Shown: positions 49,639-60,363, counted from the first letter of the stretch. The stretch is DNA of 64,000 nt from Derxia gummosa DSM 723 (GCF_000482785.1 NZ_KI519499.1:372001-436000), one strand, 5' to 3'. Numbers and translations: made by a program. Notes: generated by a model from the sequence alone, not told the origin.

Positions 49639-51063
49639 ATGTCAACCCGCAAGACGGGGCGCCTGCGCGCGCTCCTCGCGGGCGCGTTCGCGCTCGCCCT
49701 CGCCGCGTGCGGCAGCGGCAGCGACGGGCCGGCCAGCGCGCCGGTCACGCCCTCGGCCTCGTTCATGGTTAAGGCCGGCGGCACGGTCGCGCTGATGCCC
49801 GCCGACGCCACCACCGCCGTCGACCCGACCGACGCGGCCAGCAGCCCGAGCGGCTCGACGCCCTACTTCGTCCCGTCGGGCGCGATCGGCGTGACCGCGC
49901 TCAAGACGCTCATGAACGACGCCACCACCTTCCCGGCGGCCGAGCAGCCGCTGACCGTCACGGTCGGCACCGACAGCTACAAGGGCTACCGCCTCGCCGA
50001 CGTGGTCGTGCGCGCCACGAAGTTCCGCCCGGCCGACTACAACACCGGCGCCTTCGGCGCGACCACCGCGATCGTCGCGGTCGGCATCGACGGGCGCATG
50101 TCGGTGTTCTCGTTCACCGAGCTGATCCGCACCGCCAACGGCGAGAAGACCATCGTCGCCTACGAGAAGAACGGCGCCGCCCTGCCCGACGCCGAAGGCG
50201 CGATGGAACTGATCGCCGGCGCCGACACCGATCCCGCGCTGCGTCGCACGCCGCGCCTGGCCGAGCTGCATGTGCGCAATGACTACGTGGCCACGAGCGG
50301 CACGCTCGCCTCGGCCGCGACGGCCGCCGCCGTGGCGCCGGGCGATGTCGCGTTCACGATCTCGGGCGCGGTCAACAGCAGCATCACCGTGACGGCGGCG
50401 ACGCTGTCGGCCACGTCGTCGCAGGGGCTGTACGCGGTGGACCGCATCGGCAGCCGCGCTGCAAGCGCTTTCACCACCTACCACTTCCAGGAATACGGCC
50501 CGCGCCACATGAACTACTGGTACGGCCAGGGCGTGCGCCTGACCGACGTGCTCGACACCGCCGGCCTGCAATTCCCGGCCGAGAAGAACCGCTGCTTCGT
50601 CGTGATCACGAGCCTCAACAACCAGCCGGCGCTGTTCTCCTGCGGCGAGCTGTACAACAGCGCGGTGGGCATCGGCGACGGCCTCGCGGGCGCCGGCAAC
50701 CGCAGCCGCTCGAAGGGCGTGCTGCTCGTGACCGACGACTTCCGCATGGGCACGGGCAACAACATGATGATGACCTGCTGGAACGACTACTCCACCTGCA
50801 CCAAGACCGACGCCGGCAATCCCGAGGCCTACACCTCGGCCATGGACGCCAACGGCGACCACGTGAACTACCAGTCGATCGCCCTCGTCTCGACCGAGGA
50901 CAAGCTGCCCTTCATCCCCTTCGGCCGCTGGTATCCGATGCCGGCCAACTGCGCCAGCTTCGTCTGGAAGTGCAACGCCTGGATCGACGTGGGCGAGCGG
51001 CTGCAGCAGGGCATCCGCGGCATGACCGTGTACTACGCGGGCGCCAGCGGCGGCATGCACTGA
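49639..51063 (+). CDS. lipoprotein with two sulfite-oxidase-fold-like regions
   Basis: The 474-aa protein has a lipobox (FALALAACGSG) and two regions that recall the molybdopterin-binding sulfite-oxidase fold. The first (about 100-215) has YKGYRLADVVV, the RMSVFSFTEL strand and ALPDAEGAMELIAGADTDPALRRTPRLAELHVR. The second (about 270-470) has WYGQGVRLTDVLDTAGLQF and MTVYYAGASGG. The Cys that binds molybdenum in true enzymes is not seen ahead of either G-V-R-L-like segment, so it may hold no cofactor and instead bind a ligand or partner. A strong AGGAG site precedes the ATG. It is operonic with the di-haem enzyme, and two copies of TGCAAGCGCTTTCA lie in this pair (48269, 50460). Confidence 0.75.
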   Translation: MSTRKTGRLRALLAGAFALALAACGSGSDGPASAPVTPSASFMVKAGGTVALMPADATTAVDPTDAASSPSGSTPYFVPSGAIGVTALKTLMNDATTFPAAEQPLTVTVGTDSYKGYRLADVVVRATKFRPADYNTGAFGATTAIVAVGIDGRMSVFSFTELIRTANGEKTIVAYEKNGAALPDAEGAMELIAGADTDPALRRTPRLAELHVRNDYVATSGTLASAATAAAVAPGDVAFTISGAVNSSITVTAATLSATSSQGLYAVDRIGSRAASAFTTYHFQEYGPRHMNYWYGQGVRLTDVLDTAGLQFPAEKNRCFVVITSLNNQPALFSCGELYNSAVGIGDGLAGAGNRSRSKGVLLVTDDFRMGTGNNMMMTCWNDYSTCTKTDAGNPEAYTSAMDANGDHVNYQSIALVSTEDKLPFIPFGRWYPMPANCASFVWKCNAWIDVGERLQQGIRGMTVYYAGASGGMH

Positions 51064-51186
51064 CCGCCGGCACCGGCGGCCGGCGCTGGCGGCGCCCCCG
51101 CCAGCGGCCGCGTCCGGCACCCATGCCGGCGCGCCGGTCATGCGGCGCGCCGGGCGCGGACGACACCCGCGCCCGGCGCCGTCTGC

Positions 51187-53214
51187 TCAGAACTTCACCC
51201 GCCCCTGCACGAAGCCCGTGCGGCCCAGCTCCGGAAAGCCCTCGGCGTAGGCGTAGTAGCGGTCGAACAGGTTGCGCACGCCGGCCTCGATCAGCACGCC
51301 GGGCGCGACGGTCCAGCCGGCCTTGAGGTTGGCGATGGCAAAGCCGTTGGCCACCTGGGCGCCGGTGCTGTCGCTGTAGGCATAGCCCTGGGCATCGACC
51401 GAGGCGGTGAGGTCGAGCAAGGGCGTCGCATGCAGCCGCGCGAAGCCGTAGAAGCGATGGCGCGGCACGTCGGTGAGCCTGACCGTGGGCGTGCTGCGGT
51501 TCTTGCGCGCGATGCCGGTGTAGTTGCCGCCGACATCCAGCAGCTCGCCGCGCCGGTCGGCCGACAGCTCGATGCCATCGACGCGCACGCGGCCGACGTT
51601 CTGCGCCTGCTGGCAGTTGCCGGCCGGCGTGTAGTTGGGGCAGAGCGCGCTCGGGAACACGACGTTCTGGATCAGGTTGCTGATGTCGCTGTGGAAGACG
51701 GCGACGGCGAGGTCGGTGTCGGCGGCGCGGCCGTCCCAGCCGATCTCGTAATGGTTGGCGCGCTCGGGTTCGAGTCCGGCGTTGGGAATGGCGCGGCCGA
51801 GGCGGTAGCTGTAGCGGTCCTTGATGGTCGGGAAGCGGCTCTTGCGCGCGACGGTGGCATGCAGCCGGCCATCGTCGCCGAGCCGGTAGAAGACGCCGAC
51901 CTGGCCGTTGAGCGCCGAGTCGTCCACGCGCGGGAAGTCGCTTACCACCTTGGTGGTCGAGTTGTAGTCCTCGGCCTGGACGGCGCGGCGCGCGTCGCGG
52001 CCGAGGCCGGCCACGAGCGTGAGCCGGGGCGTGACCGCGTGGCTGTCCTCGATGCTGAGGCTGGTGGTGCGGTCCTTGAACCAGCGCCAGGGCTCGCCGG
52101 CGTTGTGCTCGCGGTGGACGTCGATCTTGAGCTGGGCGGCGACGCTCAGCCGGTTGCCGGGCGCGACGGCGATGTCGTCCTGCAGCGCGAGGCCGTTGCT
52201 GTAGTCGTCGTACCAGCTCTGGAAGGACGAGGGCCGGTTCTGCGTGGTGTAGGTCGCGTCGTCGTAGGCGAACAGCGAGTTGCGGAACCTGTCGTTGAAG
52301 GCGCGGACCTTGACCGTGTGGATGCCGAGCGCGGTGCTGGTGCTGAGGTACACGCTGTCCTTGTTCCAGTACGGCCAGCGCCAGTAGGCGGGGCTCGCGA
52401 CGCGGCCGGCATAGGGCGGATCGCCCTTGCTGCCGTTCTGCTGGATGAAGCTGAGCGCGTATTCGTCGCCGGCCCTGGGCGTGAGGCCGAGCTTGACGCT
52501 GGTGCGCGTGTCGGCGGCCTGGCTGTTGTCGCGCCAGCCGCCGTCGTCGCCCTTGGGCGGCCGGTAGCCGGTGGGCAGCGGCGTGCGGTCCTGGTCGAGC
52601 GTCGCGGCGCCGAGTTGCAGGTACCACAGGCCCTGATTGGTGCCGACGTTGGCGAAGGCGCGGCTGCGGAAGGGTTCGCCCCGGCCCACGAAGTCGATGC
52701 CGCCGCCCGCGTCGCCCTCGAACTCGCGCACCGGGCGCCGGCTCACGAGGTTGATCGCGCCGCCGAGGGTGTTGGAGCCGTAGGCCATCGCGCTGAAGCC
52801 CTTGCTGATGTCGATGCGCGCGAGGTCGAAGGTGGTGAAGCGGCCGAGGTCCACGTTGCCGTCATAGGGCACGTACACCGGGATGCCGTCGATGAAGAGC
52901 TGCACCTGGCGCGTGTCGAAGCCGCGCACGTACACGACCTGCTCGTTGCGCTGGCCGTGCTTGCCGATGTTGATGCCGGGCGTGAGCGTGAGCGCGTCGC
53001 CGACGGTGAAGCGGTCGGCGGCCTGGATCGTGGCGGCGTCGATCACGTCGGCGGTGCCGATCGGCGGGCCGCCGACGGGCGCGGCGACCTCGACCTTGCC
53101 GAGACTGAAGGCGGATGTGGCGTCATCGGCGATGGCGGCGGTGGCGAAACCGCCGCCGATCGCGGCGATGAGCAGGGCGAGGCGCTGGCGGCGCGAGGGG
53201 ATTTGCATGCGCAT
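51187..53214 (-). CDS. TonB-dependent receptor of the molybdenum island (B)
   Basis: The 675-aa outer-membrane protein has a signal ending TAAIADD and a TonB-box-like GKVEVAA. Its compact plug (about 45-160) has YVRGFDTRQVQLFIDGIPVYVPYDGNVDLGRF and GSNTLGGAINLVSRRPV. Its 22-strand-type barrel ends GRTGFVQGRVKF. It is of siderophore-receptor size. Two ModE-type boxes lie 14 and 161 bases upstream, so molybdenum status should control it. It converges on the di-haem peroxidase operon and backs onto modD. I infer uptake of a molybdate- or tungstate-chelate, but specificity is unproven. Confidence 0.9.
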   Translation of the reverse strand: MRMQIPSRRQRLALLIAAIGGGFATAAIADDATSAFSLGKVEVAAPVGGPPIGTADVIDAATIQAADRFTVGDALTLTPGINIGKHGQRNEQVVYVRGFDTRQVQLFIDGIPVYVPYDGNVDLGRFTTFDLARIDISKGFSAMAYGSNTLGGAINLVSRRPVREFEGDAGGGIDFVGRGEPFRSRAFANVGTNQGLWYLQLGAATLDQDRTPLPTGYRPPKGDDGGWRDNSQAADTRTSVKLGLTPRAGDEYALSFIQQNGSKGDPPYAGRVASPAYWRWPYWNKDSVYLSTSTALGIHTVKVRAFNDRFRNSLFAYDDATYTTQNRPSSFQSWYDDYSNGLALQDDIAVAPGNRLSVAAQLKIDVHREHNAGEPWRWFKDRTTSLSIEDSHAVTPRLTLVAGLGRDARRAVQAEDYNSTTKVVSDFPRVDDSALNGQVGVFYRLGDDGRLHATVARKSRFPTIKDRYSYRLGRAIPNAGLEPERANHYEIGWDGRAADTDLAVAVFHSDISNLIQNVVFPSALCPNYTPAGNCQQAQNVGRVRVDGIELSADRRGELLDVGGNYTGIARKNRSTPTVRLTDVPRHRFYGFARLHATPLLDLTASVDAQGYAYSDSTGAQVANGFAIANLKAGWTVAPGVLIEAGVRNLFDRYYAYAEGFPELGRTGFVQGRVKF

Positions 53215-53227
53215 GTCCGCAAACTTT

Positions 53228-53251
53228 CGTTATGTTTGAAGATGAACAACG
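53228..53251. promoter_or_regulatory. ModE-type operator proximal to TonB receptor B
   Basis: A 24-bp element with arms CGTTATGT and GAACAACG, 14 bases before the receptor ATG, placed to block transcription start or translation initiation. Confidence 0.75.
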
Positions 53252-53374
53252 AAAGCCGGACAGCAAGAGCTGCGCCAAGTGGCAGCCTCGAACCCGCTGT
53301 CAATCACAGGCGATTTCACCCGTGGCAGCGGGCACGATTGGCCAAGACGGCGGCGCCCTCACCCGCCCTTTGTA

Positions 53375-53398
53375 CGAAATGTAATTTTCACTACAGCG
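53375..53398. promoter_or_regulatory. ModE-type operator distal to TonB receptor B
   Basis: A 24-bp element with arms CGAAATGT and CTACAGCG, 161 bases from the receptor start. Because modD ends at 53449 it lies in the receptor's upstream region rather than in a mod promoter. Two sites 147 bases apart could loop. Confidence 0.7.
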
Positions 53399-53428
53399 CA
53401 ATTTTTCAAGGGAGCAGGCGAAGCGTCA

Positions 53429-53442
53429 TGCAAGCGATTGCA
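53429..53442 (+). repeat. dispersed palindrome, copy 7 (TGCAAGCGATTGCA)
   Basis: An exact copy in the gap between the modD stop and the receptor B promoter, 31 bases from a ModE box. It is one of two exact copies outside genes. Confidence 0.7.
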
Positions 53443-53448
53443 GACGAC

Positions 53449-54306
53449 TCAGAGCGCGCCGGCCGACGGCCCGAGCCGCACCGCCACGTCGGCCGGCGGA
53501 GCGCTGTAGGGCGCCGAGGTGACGAGGAAGTCGGCGCCGGCGGCCACATAGGCGGCGGCGTTGTCGGCCTTGACGCCGCCCGCCGCAGCGATGCTCGCGG
53601 GCAGGCCGTCGGCGTCGATGAGCCGGCGCGTCTCGGCCACGGCGGCGGGCGTGAACTTCTCGAGTTGCAGCACGTCGGCGCCGGCCCGGGCCCAGAGCAG
53701 CGCCTCGGCCGGGTCGGCCACCTCGACCACGAGCTTCTTTTCCGGCTCCTGGGCGCGCAGGCGGGCGATGGTCTCGGCCGGCGCCTCGGCGAGGAAGGCA
53801 CGGTGCTCGGCGAACACGAGGATGCTTTCGGACAGCCCGAGCCGATGCAGCCGCGCGCCGGCGCAACGCACCGCCTTGACCGACATCGCCTTGGCGCCGG
53901 GCGCGGTCTTGCGCGTGCAGGCCACGGGCAGACGCCGGCCTTCGTGCACCGCGGCCGCGACGATGGCCGCCGCCGAGGTGGCGATGCCGCTGGCCCATTC
54001 GACGAGGATCTGCGACGCCTTCCAGGCACGGTGCAGCTGGGCCGCCGTGCCGTGGGCGACGAGGATGGGATCGCCGGCCGCGAGCGCGCTGCCGCTCGGC
54101 GCAAGCAGCTCGGCGCGCGCGCCGGCCAGCTCGAACATGCGCGCGGCCTCTTCCGTGCCGCAGACGGTCATGGCGCGGCGCGCGTTGAAATGCGCATGCG
54201 CCGCGCCCGCGCCGATGCCCAGGCTGAGCGTGGTGAGGTCGCCGGCGGGCACGTCGTCGGCGAGCAGTTGCCAGAGCGCGGAATCGGAAAGCGCGCGTTC
54301 CTGCAT
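53449..54306 (-). CDS. modD: ModD, quinolinate-phosphoribosyltransferase-like mod-operon protein
   Basis: The 285-aa protein resembles NadC in fold (ADDVPAGDLTTLSLGIG at the start, CTRKTAPGAKAMSVKAVRCAGARLHRLGLSESILVF in the middle, AAGGVKADNAAAYVAAGADFLVTSAPY at the end). It matches the shorter ModD form found at the ends of molybdate operons. Its true reaction is unknown. NadC itself would usually start LVxxALxED and keep a longer N-terminus. It follows modC by 133 bases. A GGAG lies twelve bases before the ATG. Confidence 0.85.
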   Translation of the reverse strand: MQERALSDSALWQLLADDVPAGDLTTLSLGIGAGAAHAHFNARRAMTVCGTEEAARMFELAGARAELLAPSGSALAAGDPILVAHGTAAQLHRAWKASQILVEWASGIATSAAAIVAAAVHEGRRLPVACTRKTAPGAKAMSVKAVRCAGARLHRLGLSESILVFAEHRAFLAEAPAETIARLRAQEPEKKLVVEVADPAEALLWARAGADVLQLEKFTPAAVAETRRLIDADGLPASIAAAGGVKADNAAAYVAAGADFLVTSAPYSAPPADVAVRLGPSAGAL

Positions 54307-54439
54307 GGGAGGTCTCCGTGGGGTTGGGCAGGCGCGCGGTGGCGCCGGTGGCGCGCATTGTCCGCGCACGGGCGGAGCCGGCGGATCGGGCCTCGCCGCG
54401 CCGCGCGGCGCGGGCGCGTTCAAGGCCGGCCGCGCGGCC

Positions 54440-55657
54440 TCAGCCCAGCACCGCCACGCCCTTGACCTGGGCATGCACCGCCAGCCCCGGGCGCAGGCCA
54501 AGCTGCTCGGCCGAGCGCCGCGTGACGCGCGACAGCAGCCGCACTCCGCCGGCGTCGAGCTGGATCAGGCTGCGGCCGCGCTCGTCGTCGCTGCGCGCGA
54601 CGATGAGCGCCGGCAGCACGTTCTGGATGCTCGAGCGCGACGGCGGATCGAGCGCGATGCTCACGTCGCGCGCGGCGATCTGCACCCGCACCGCAGCGCC
54701 CGGCTCGCGCTCGACGCGGCTGACCCAGATCGCGCCACCGCCGAAGTCGAGCCGCGACAGCCCGTAGCCGTCGTCGCGCAGGCCGAGCCGCGTCGCGACG
54801 ACCACGCCGCCCTCCTCGCTGCGGGCGAGCGCGAGATCGGCGCGCGCCGTCACCTCGCCGATCGGGCCGCTCGCGAGCACCTTGCCGCGTTCGAGCAGCA
54901 CGAGATGGTCGGCGAGCCGGGCGACCTCGCTCATCGCGTGGCTGACGAAGATCATCGGCAGCGCGAGTTCGTCGCGCAGCTTCACGAGCCAGGGCAGCAG
55001 CTCGGCCTTGCGTGCTTCGTCCAGGGCCGACAGCGGTTCGTCGAGCAGCAGCACGCGCGGGCTGGTCATGAGCGCGCGCGCGATGCCAACGCGCTGCTGC
55101 TCGCCGCCCGACAGCCGTGCCGGCTTGCGGTCGAGCAGATGCGCGATGCCGAGCAGCTCGACGATCTCGTCGAAGTCCATGCGCCGCGCACCGGTCTGCA
55201 AACGCTTGCAGCCATAGTCGATGTTGCGCCGCACGTTCATGTGCGGGAACAGCCGCGCGTCCTGGAACACGAAGCCGAGCGGCCGGCGATGCACCGGCAC
55301 GAACACGCCGGCGTCGCTGTCCTGCCAGACCTCGTCGCCGATGGCGACGCGGCCGCGGCAATGCGATTCGAGGCCGGCGATCGCGCGCAGGCAGGTGGTC
55401 TTGCCCGAACCCGAGGGGCCGAACAATGCGGTCACGCCGGCACCGGGCAGTGTCAGTTCGGCCGCGAGGCCGAAGCCCGGCCAGTCGAGCGCGAGCCGGG
55501 CGGTGATGCGGTTGCCGGCCGCGTAGGGCGCGATGGCGGCGTCGGGCTGCGCGGGCGCGAAGCCGGCGGCGAAGCCCGGCCGGGCATGCCCGGCGGCCAG
55601 CGTGCCGCCGCCCTCGGGCACGACCGACTTGCGCAGGAAGCGGCTGAAGAAGGGCAT
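54440..55657 (-). CDS. modC: molybdate ABC transporter ATPase ModC, with N-terminal extension
   Basis: The 405-aa ATPase has Walker A FGPSGSGKTT near 80-90, signature RLSGGEQQRVGIARA, Walker B VLLLDEPLSALD, and a C-terminal molybdate-binding Mop-like region (SIQNVLPALIVARSDDERGRSLIQLDAGG). Compared with typical ModC proteins (about 350-365 aa) it carries about 50 extra Gly/Ala/Pro-rich residues before the first strand (ITARLALDWPGF). The ATG at 55657 has a strong GAGGAGAACCCC site, so the extension is probably real. One dispersed palindrome lies inside. It starts ten bases after modB. Confidence 0.95.
   Translation of the reverse strand: MPFFSRFLRKSVVPEGGGTLAAGHARPGFAAGFAPAQPDAAIAPYAAGNRITARLALDWPGFGLAAELTLPGAGVTALFGPSGSGKTTCLRAIAGLESHCRGRVAIGDEVWQDSDAGVFVPVHRRPLGFVFQDARLFPHMNVRRNIDYGCKRLQTGARRMDFDEIVELLGIAHLLDRKPARLSGGEQQRVGIARALMTSPRVLLLDEPLSALDEARKAELLPWLVKLRDELALPMIFVSHAMSEVARLADHLVLLERGKVLASGPIGEVTARADLALARSEEGGVVVATRLGLRDDGYGLSRLDFGGGAIWVSRVEREPGAAVRVQIAARDVSIALDPPSRSSIQNVLPALIVARSDDERGRSLIQLDAGGVRLLSRVTRRSAEQLGLRPGLAVHAQVKGVAVLG
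55197..55210 (-). repeat. dispersed palindrome, copy 8 (TGCAAACGCTTGCA)
   Basis: An exact copy inside modC. On the coding strand it spells G-C-K-R-L-Q-T with CGT, TTG and TGC codons. Confidence 0.65.
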
Positions 55658-55667
55658 GGGGTTCTCC

Positions 55668-56390
55668 TCAGCCGCGCGCCGCGCCGTTGGGCGCGAGCCA
55701 GTTGCCGCCGCGCCCGAGCAGGCTCATCGCCAGCAGCACGATGAAGGAGAAGGCGACCATGCCGCCCGCCAGCACATGGGCCTTGGCGTAGTCGAGCGCC
55801 TCGACCTCGCTGTAGATGAGCACCGACAGCACGCGCGTCTTGTCGGGGATGTTGCCGCCCACCATGAGCACGATGCCGAACTCGCCCACCGTGTGCGCGA
55901 AGCCCAGCACCGTCGCCGCCGCGAAGCCCGGCCCGGCGAGCGGGATCACCACCGAGAAGAAGCGGTCGAGCGGCCCGGCGCGCAGCGTGGCGGCGGCCTC
56001 GATCGGGCCGTCGCCCACGCCCTGGAAGGCGGCCTGGAGCGGCTGCACGACGAAGGGCAGCGAGTACACGACCGATGCCATCACCAGCCCGTGGAAGGTG
56101 AAGGGCAGCGTGCCGAGGCCGAGCGATTTCATCGCCTGCCCGAGCGGCCCGTTCGGCCCCATGAACACCAGCAGGTAGAAGCCCAGCACCGTGGGCGGCA
56201 GCACGATCGGCAGCGACACCGCCGCGCCGACCGGCGCCTTGAGCCAGGACCGCGTGCGCGCCAGCCACCACGCGATCGGCGTGCCGATCACGAGCAGCAG
56301 CAGCGTCGTGAGCGACGCGAGTTCGAGCGTGAGCCGGATCGCCGCCCATTCGGCGGCGCCGAACAGCGGCGGCGCGACATCGTCGGTCAT
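55668..56390 (-). CDS. modB: molybdate ABC transporter permease ModB
   Basis: The 240-aa inner-membrane protein has five to six hydrophobic segments. It carries ModB landmarks: [58 protein letters not shown], and the EAA-like loop [25 protein letters not shown] followed by [25 protein letters not shown]. Length is usual for the family. It lies nine bases after modA and ten before modC, clearly one operon. Confidence 0.96.
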   Translation of the reverse strand: MTDDVAPPLFGAAEWAAIRLTLELASLTTLLLLVIGTPIAWWLARTRSWLKAPVGAAVSLPIVLPPTVLGFYLLVFMGPNGPLGQAMKSLGLGTLPFTFHGLVMASVVYSLPFVVQPLQAAFQGVGDGPIEAAATLRAGPLDRFFSVVIPLAGPGFAAATVLGFAHTVGEFGIVLMVGGNIPDKTRVLSVLIYSEVEALDYAKAHVLAGGMVAFSFIVLLAMSLLGRGGNWLAPNGAARG

Positions 56391-56399
56391 GGTCGGGCG

Positions 56400-57720
<1,321 letters not shown>

Positions 57721-57753
57721 GCGGGCTCCGTGGCGGGCAGTGTCGGGTTTGTA

Positions 57754-57777
57754 CGCTATGTTGTCAGACGTATAGCG
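57754..57777. promoter_or_regulatory. ModE-type operator of the mod operon
   Basis: A highly symmetrical 24-bp palindrome, CGCTATGT ... GTATAGCG, 34 bases before the first gene of the operon. Its position and symmetry fit repression of molybdate uptake when molybdenum is plentiful. Confidence 0.88.
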
Positions 57778-57830
57778 CTCAGCAAGACACAGGCCAGCGA
57801 CCGGCGACTGATTGCATATCGAAACCCGGC

Positions 57831-58649
57831 TCAATGTGAAGCCGCGAGCAGGACGACCGACGGATCGAACACCGCGATGAGCGAGGTGCCGGGCAGCGGC
57901 AGCGCCGCTTCGTCCACCGCCTCCTGCAGGCAGAACACGCTCAGGCCGCCCGGCAGCGCGAGCGTCATCTCGACCCGGCCGGCGTCGTGCTCGGTCTCGG
58001 CCAAATGGCCTTCGAGCCGGTTGGCGCGCGCCGGCACCAGCGCGTCGGGGCCGACGGCCGAGGCGGCGCTCGACTTGAACACCGCGATGGCGGGCGCGCC
58101 CACGTCGAGCCCGAGATGGTCGAGGCTGAGCCGTGACACCAGCGCGCGCAGGCTTTGCGCATTGGCGAGGCGCAGCTGCACCGAAGCCTGCGGGCCGACC
58201 AGATCGATGCGCTCGACCACGCCCGCGAGCTGGTTGCGCGCGCTCATGCGCATCGACAGCCGGCTCAGCATGCCGAGCCAGTGCTGCATGTCATTGCCGC
58301 CGCTGGCGACCCAGTCGAGGAATTCCTGCTGCTTCGCCTGGAGCGCGGCATAGGTGTCGAGCAGGGTGCGGCCGGCGGCGGTGAGCGTGGCGCCGCCACC
58401 GCCGACACCGCCCTTGCTGCGCTCGACGATGGGTTCGCCCGCGAGGTTGTTGAGCGCGTCGATCGCGCCCCAGGCCGAGCGGTAGCTGATGCCGACGGCC
58501 TGGGCGGCCGCGCTGATCGAGCCGCCCTCGGCGATCTGGCGCAGCAGCTCGAAACGGCGCGGCCCCACGAGTTCCTGACCGTCGCGCTCGACGAAGAGCT
58601 GGGTGGCGAACAGCAGCGGCTTGGCGTCCGGATTGGTCGGTGATGGCAT
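57831..58649 (-). CDS. modE: molybdenum-responsive regulator ModE, copy 2
   Basis: The 272-aa protein has the ModE winged helix (RRFELLRQIAEGGSISAAAQAVGISYRSAWGAIDALNNLAGEPIVERSKGG) at about 30-85. Two Mop domains follow (MSARNQLAGVVERIDLVG near 132, and VPARANRLEGHLAETEHDAG near 205, where the ARNQ motif is changed to ARAN). It is only distantly similar to copy 1 and may differ in ligand or targets. GGAG lies ten to twelve bases before the ATG. Divided from the mod operon by the box at 57754, it transcribes toward it. A weak ModE-like element (58702-58725) lies upstream. Confidence 0.94.
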   Translation of the reverse strand: MPSPTNPDAKPLLFATQLFVERDGQELVGPRRFELLRQIAEGGSISAAAQAVGISYRSAWGAIDALNNLAGEPIVERSKGGVGGGGATLTAAGRTLLDTYAALQAKQQEFLDWVASGGNDMQHWLGMLSRLSMRMSARNQLAGVVERIDLVGPQASVQLRLANAQSLRALVSRLSLDHLGLDVGAPAIAVFKSSAASAVGPDALVPARANRLEGHLAETEHDAGRVEMTLALPGGLSVFCLQEAVDEAALPLPGTSLIAVFDPSVVLLAASH

Positions 58650-58834
58650 CGGGAAGAACTCCGGAGGACGCGGATCGCGCTTCGATGTGTTGTAGTTGTC
58701 GCGATTATGTCATCGGATATGTCTGTCCTTGCCTATCGACCGTCAGCCCGGTGTCAACCCGATAGCTGGGCAGCGATAGCGAAGTCTGGTCGGGACCGGC
58801 GTTGCGCGGGCCCCAGGCGCCCGCCCGCCGGGCC

Positions 58835-60286
58835 TCAGCCCGCCCGGTCGAGCGCGCGCGCGAGCCAGCGGTGCAGCTCGGACGACTGGCTGGTCGCGGC
58901 GTTGAAGCGCAGCCAGGTCGAAGGCGCCTGGGTCGGGTTGAACAGCGCGCCCGGCGCCAGCAGGATGCCGTCGCGCCGGGCCTCGGCCGCGAGCGGGCGG
59001 GTCTCGGTGCCGGCGTCGGCCCAGATGAAATGCCCGGCCTCGGGCACGCCCGGCACGCGCAGGCCGGCCTTCTCCAGCGCGCGCACCGCCGTCTCGCGCG
59101 CGGCGTCGACGCGTCCGCGCAGCCGCTCGACATGCTTGCGGTAGCGGCCCTCGGTGAGCACCTTGTAGAGCACGCGCTCGGGCAGTTCGGGATTGGCGAT
59201 GGCGCACAGCGTCTTGCGCTCGGCCAGCGCGGCGATGGTGTCGGCATCGGCCGCGACATAGCCGACACGCAGGTTGGGCGCGAGCGTCTTCGAGAAACCG
59301 CCGCAATAAATGACGCTGCGCAGCTGGTCGAGGCTGGCGAGCCGCACCGCGCGCCCGCCCGAGGGCGAGGCGAAATCGCCGTAGATGTCGTCCTCGATGA
59401 TGCGCAGGCCGTGCCGGCCCGCGAGCACCAGCAGTTCGTGGGCGCGCGCGAGCGACAGCGTCGAGCCGGTCGGGTTGTGGCAGACGGCGGTCATCACGAA
59501 CAGCCTCGGCTTGTGCTCGACGCACAGGCGGTCGAGCGCGGCGAGGTCGGGGCCGTCGGCAAGGCGCGGCACCGGCACGATGCGCGCGCCCGCATAGGCG
59601 AGCCGCGCGAACAGCACGAACCAGGCGGGGTCCTCCACCAGCACCGCGTCGCCGGGCGCGACGAAGGTCTGGATCGCGAGGTCGAGCCCCTGGGTCACGC
59701 CGGCGGTGGTGAGGATGCGGTCGGGCTCGGCGCCGATGCCCTGCCCCGCCAGATGCAGCGCGAGCTGTTCGCGCAGCGGCGCATAGCCCTCGGCCGTGCC
59801 CTGGCCGAGCAGCATCGACGCCGGCTGGCGCGCGACGCTGCGCAGCGCCGTGGCGATCGATTCGCCGTCGAGCAGTTCGGCCGGCAGGAAGCCGCTGCCC
59901 GCCGCGATGCGCACATTGCTCGGGCTGAGCATGTTGCGCAGCAGCCAGCTCGTATCGACGCGCACCGGCGCGGGCGCGGCACCGGCGCGGCTGGCCTGGG
60001 CCGCCGGCTCGCCCGGCGCGCTCACGTAGAAGCCCGAGCCGCGCCGCGACTCGACCAGCCCGGCCGCGACCAGCCGGTCGTAGGCCTCGACCACGGTGGC
60101 GCGCGCCACGCCCTGCTCGTCAGCGCAGGCGCGGATGCTCGGCAGCCGCATGCCCGAGCGCAGCACGCGCGCCTCGATCTGCTCGGTCAGGCGGCCGACC
60201 AGCTGGTCGCTCAGGCGCTCGCGGCTGTCGCGGTCGATGAGGCCGGCGACGGCGGCCGGGGCGGGTCGGGCGACTGTATCGGTCAT
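58835..60286 (-). CDS. MocR-type regulator (GntR helix-turn-helix plus aminotransferase domain)
   Basis: The 483-aa protein has a GntR winged helix (about 15-90, LPSIRACADEQGVARATVVEAYDRLVAAGLVESRRGSGFYV). A class I aminotransferase-like domain follows with PLP-binding landmarks LTTAGVTQGLDLAIQTF, CHNPTGSTLS, EDDIYGDF and the Schiff-base Lys of CGGFSKTLAPNLRVGY. MocR regulators sense PLP-amino compounds and usually control a divergent gene. The ATG at 60286 starts close to the first helix. A TTG at 60319 would add eleven residues but run through the dyads in the promoter. Confidence 0.9.
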   Translation of the reverse strand: MTDTVARPAPAAVAGLIDRDSRERLSDQLVGRLTEQIEARVLRSGMRLPSIRACADEQGVARATVVEAYDRLVAAGLVESRRGSGFYVSAPGEPAAQASRAGAAPAPVRVDTSWLLRNMLSPSNVRIAAGSGFLPAELLDGESIATALRSVARQPASMLLGQGTAEGYAPLREQLALHLAGQGIGAEPDRILTTAGVTQGLDLAIQTFVAPGDAVLVEDPAWFVLFARLAYAGARIVPVPRLADGPDLAALDRLCVEHKPRLFVMTAVCHNPTGSTLSLARAHELLVLAGRHGLRIIEDDIYGDFASPSGGRAVRLASLDQLRSVIYCGGFSKTLAPNLRVGYVAADADTIAALAERKTLCAIANPELPERVLYKVLTEGRYRKHVERLRGRVDAARETAVRALEKAGLRVPGVPEAGHFIWADAGTETRPLAAEARRDGILLAPGALFNPTQAPSTWLRFNAATSQSSELHRWLARALDRAG

Positions 60287-60289
60287 TTG

Positions 60290-60332
60290 ACTGGGCCAGT
60301 TTGGAGTTCTGTCTGGCAAAGTGTACTGCCAG
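60290..60332. promoter_or_regulatory. two dyads in the MocR divergent promoter
   Basis: ACTGGGCCAGT (60290-60300) and CTGGCA-N8-TGCCAG (60313-60332) are perfect inverted repeats sharing CTGG arms. They lie between the MocR gene and the plus-strand gene at 60364 and are likely binding sites for the regulator. Confidence 0.55.
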
Positions 60333-60363
60333 CGTATCGGCGGGCGATGCTAGCTTGCGGCAC

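Noticed and set aside
5341-55210. The 14-bp palindrome as a LacI-type operator of individual sugar genes
   Set aside because: The core resembles LacI-family operators, but most copies lie deep inside unrelated genes, including cytochromes and importers, which does not suit operon-specific repression.
58702-58725. A ModE box before modE copy 2
   Set aside because: TATGTC and ATATGTC half-sites are present but as direct rather than inverted repeats, and the CG ends are missing.
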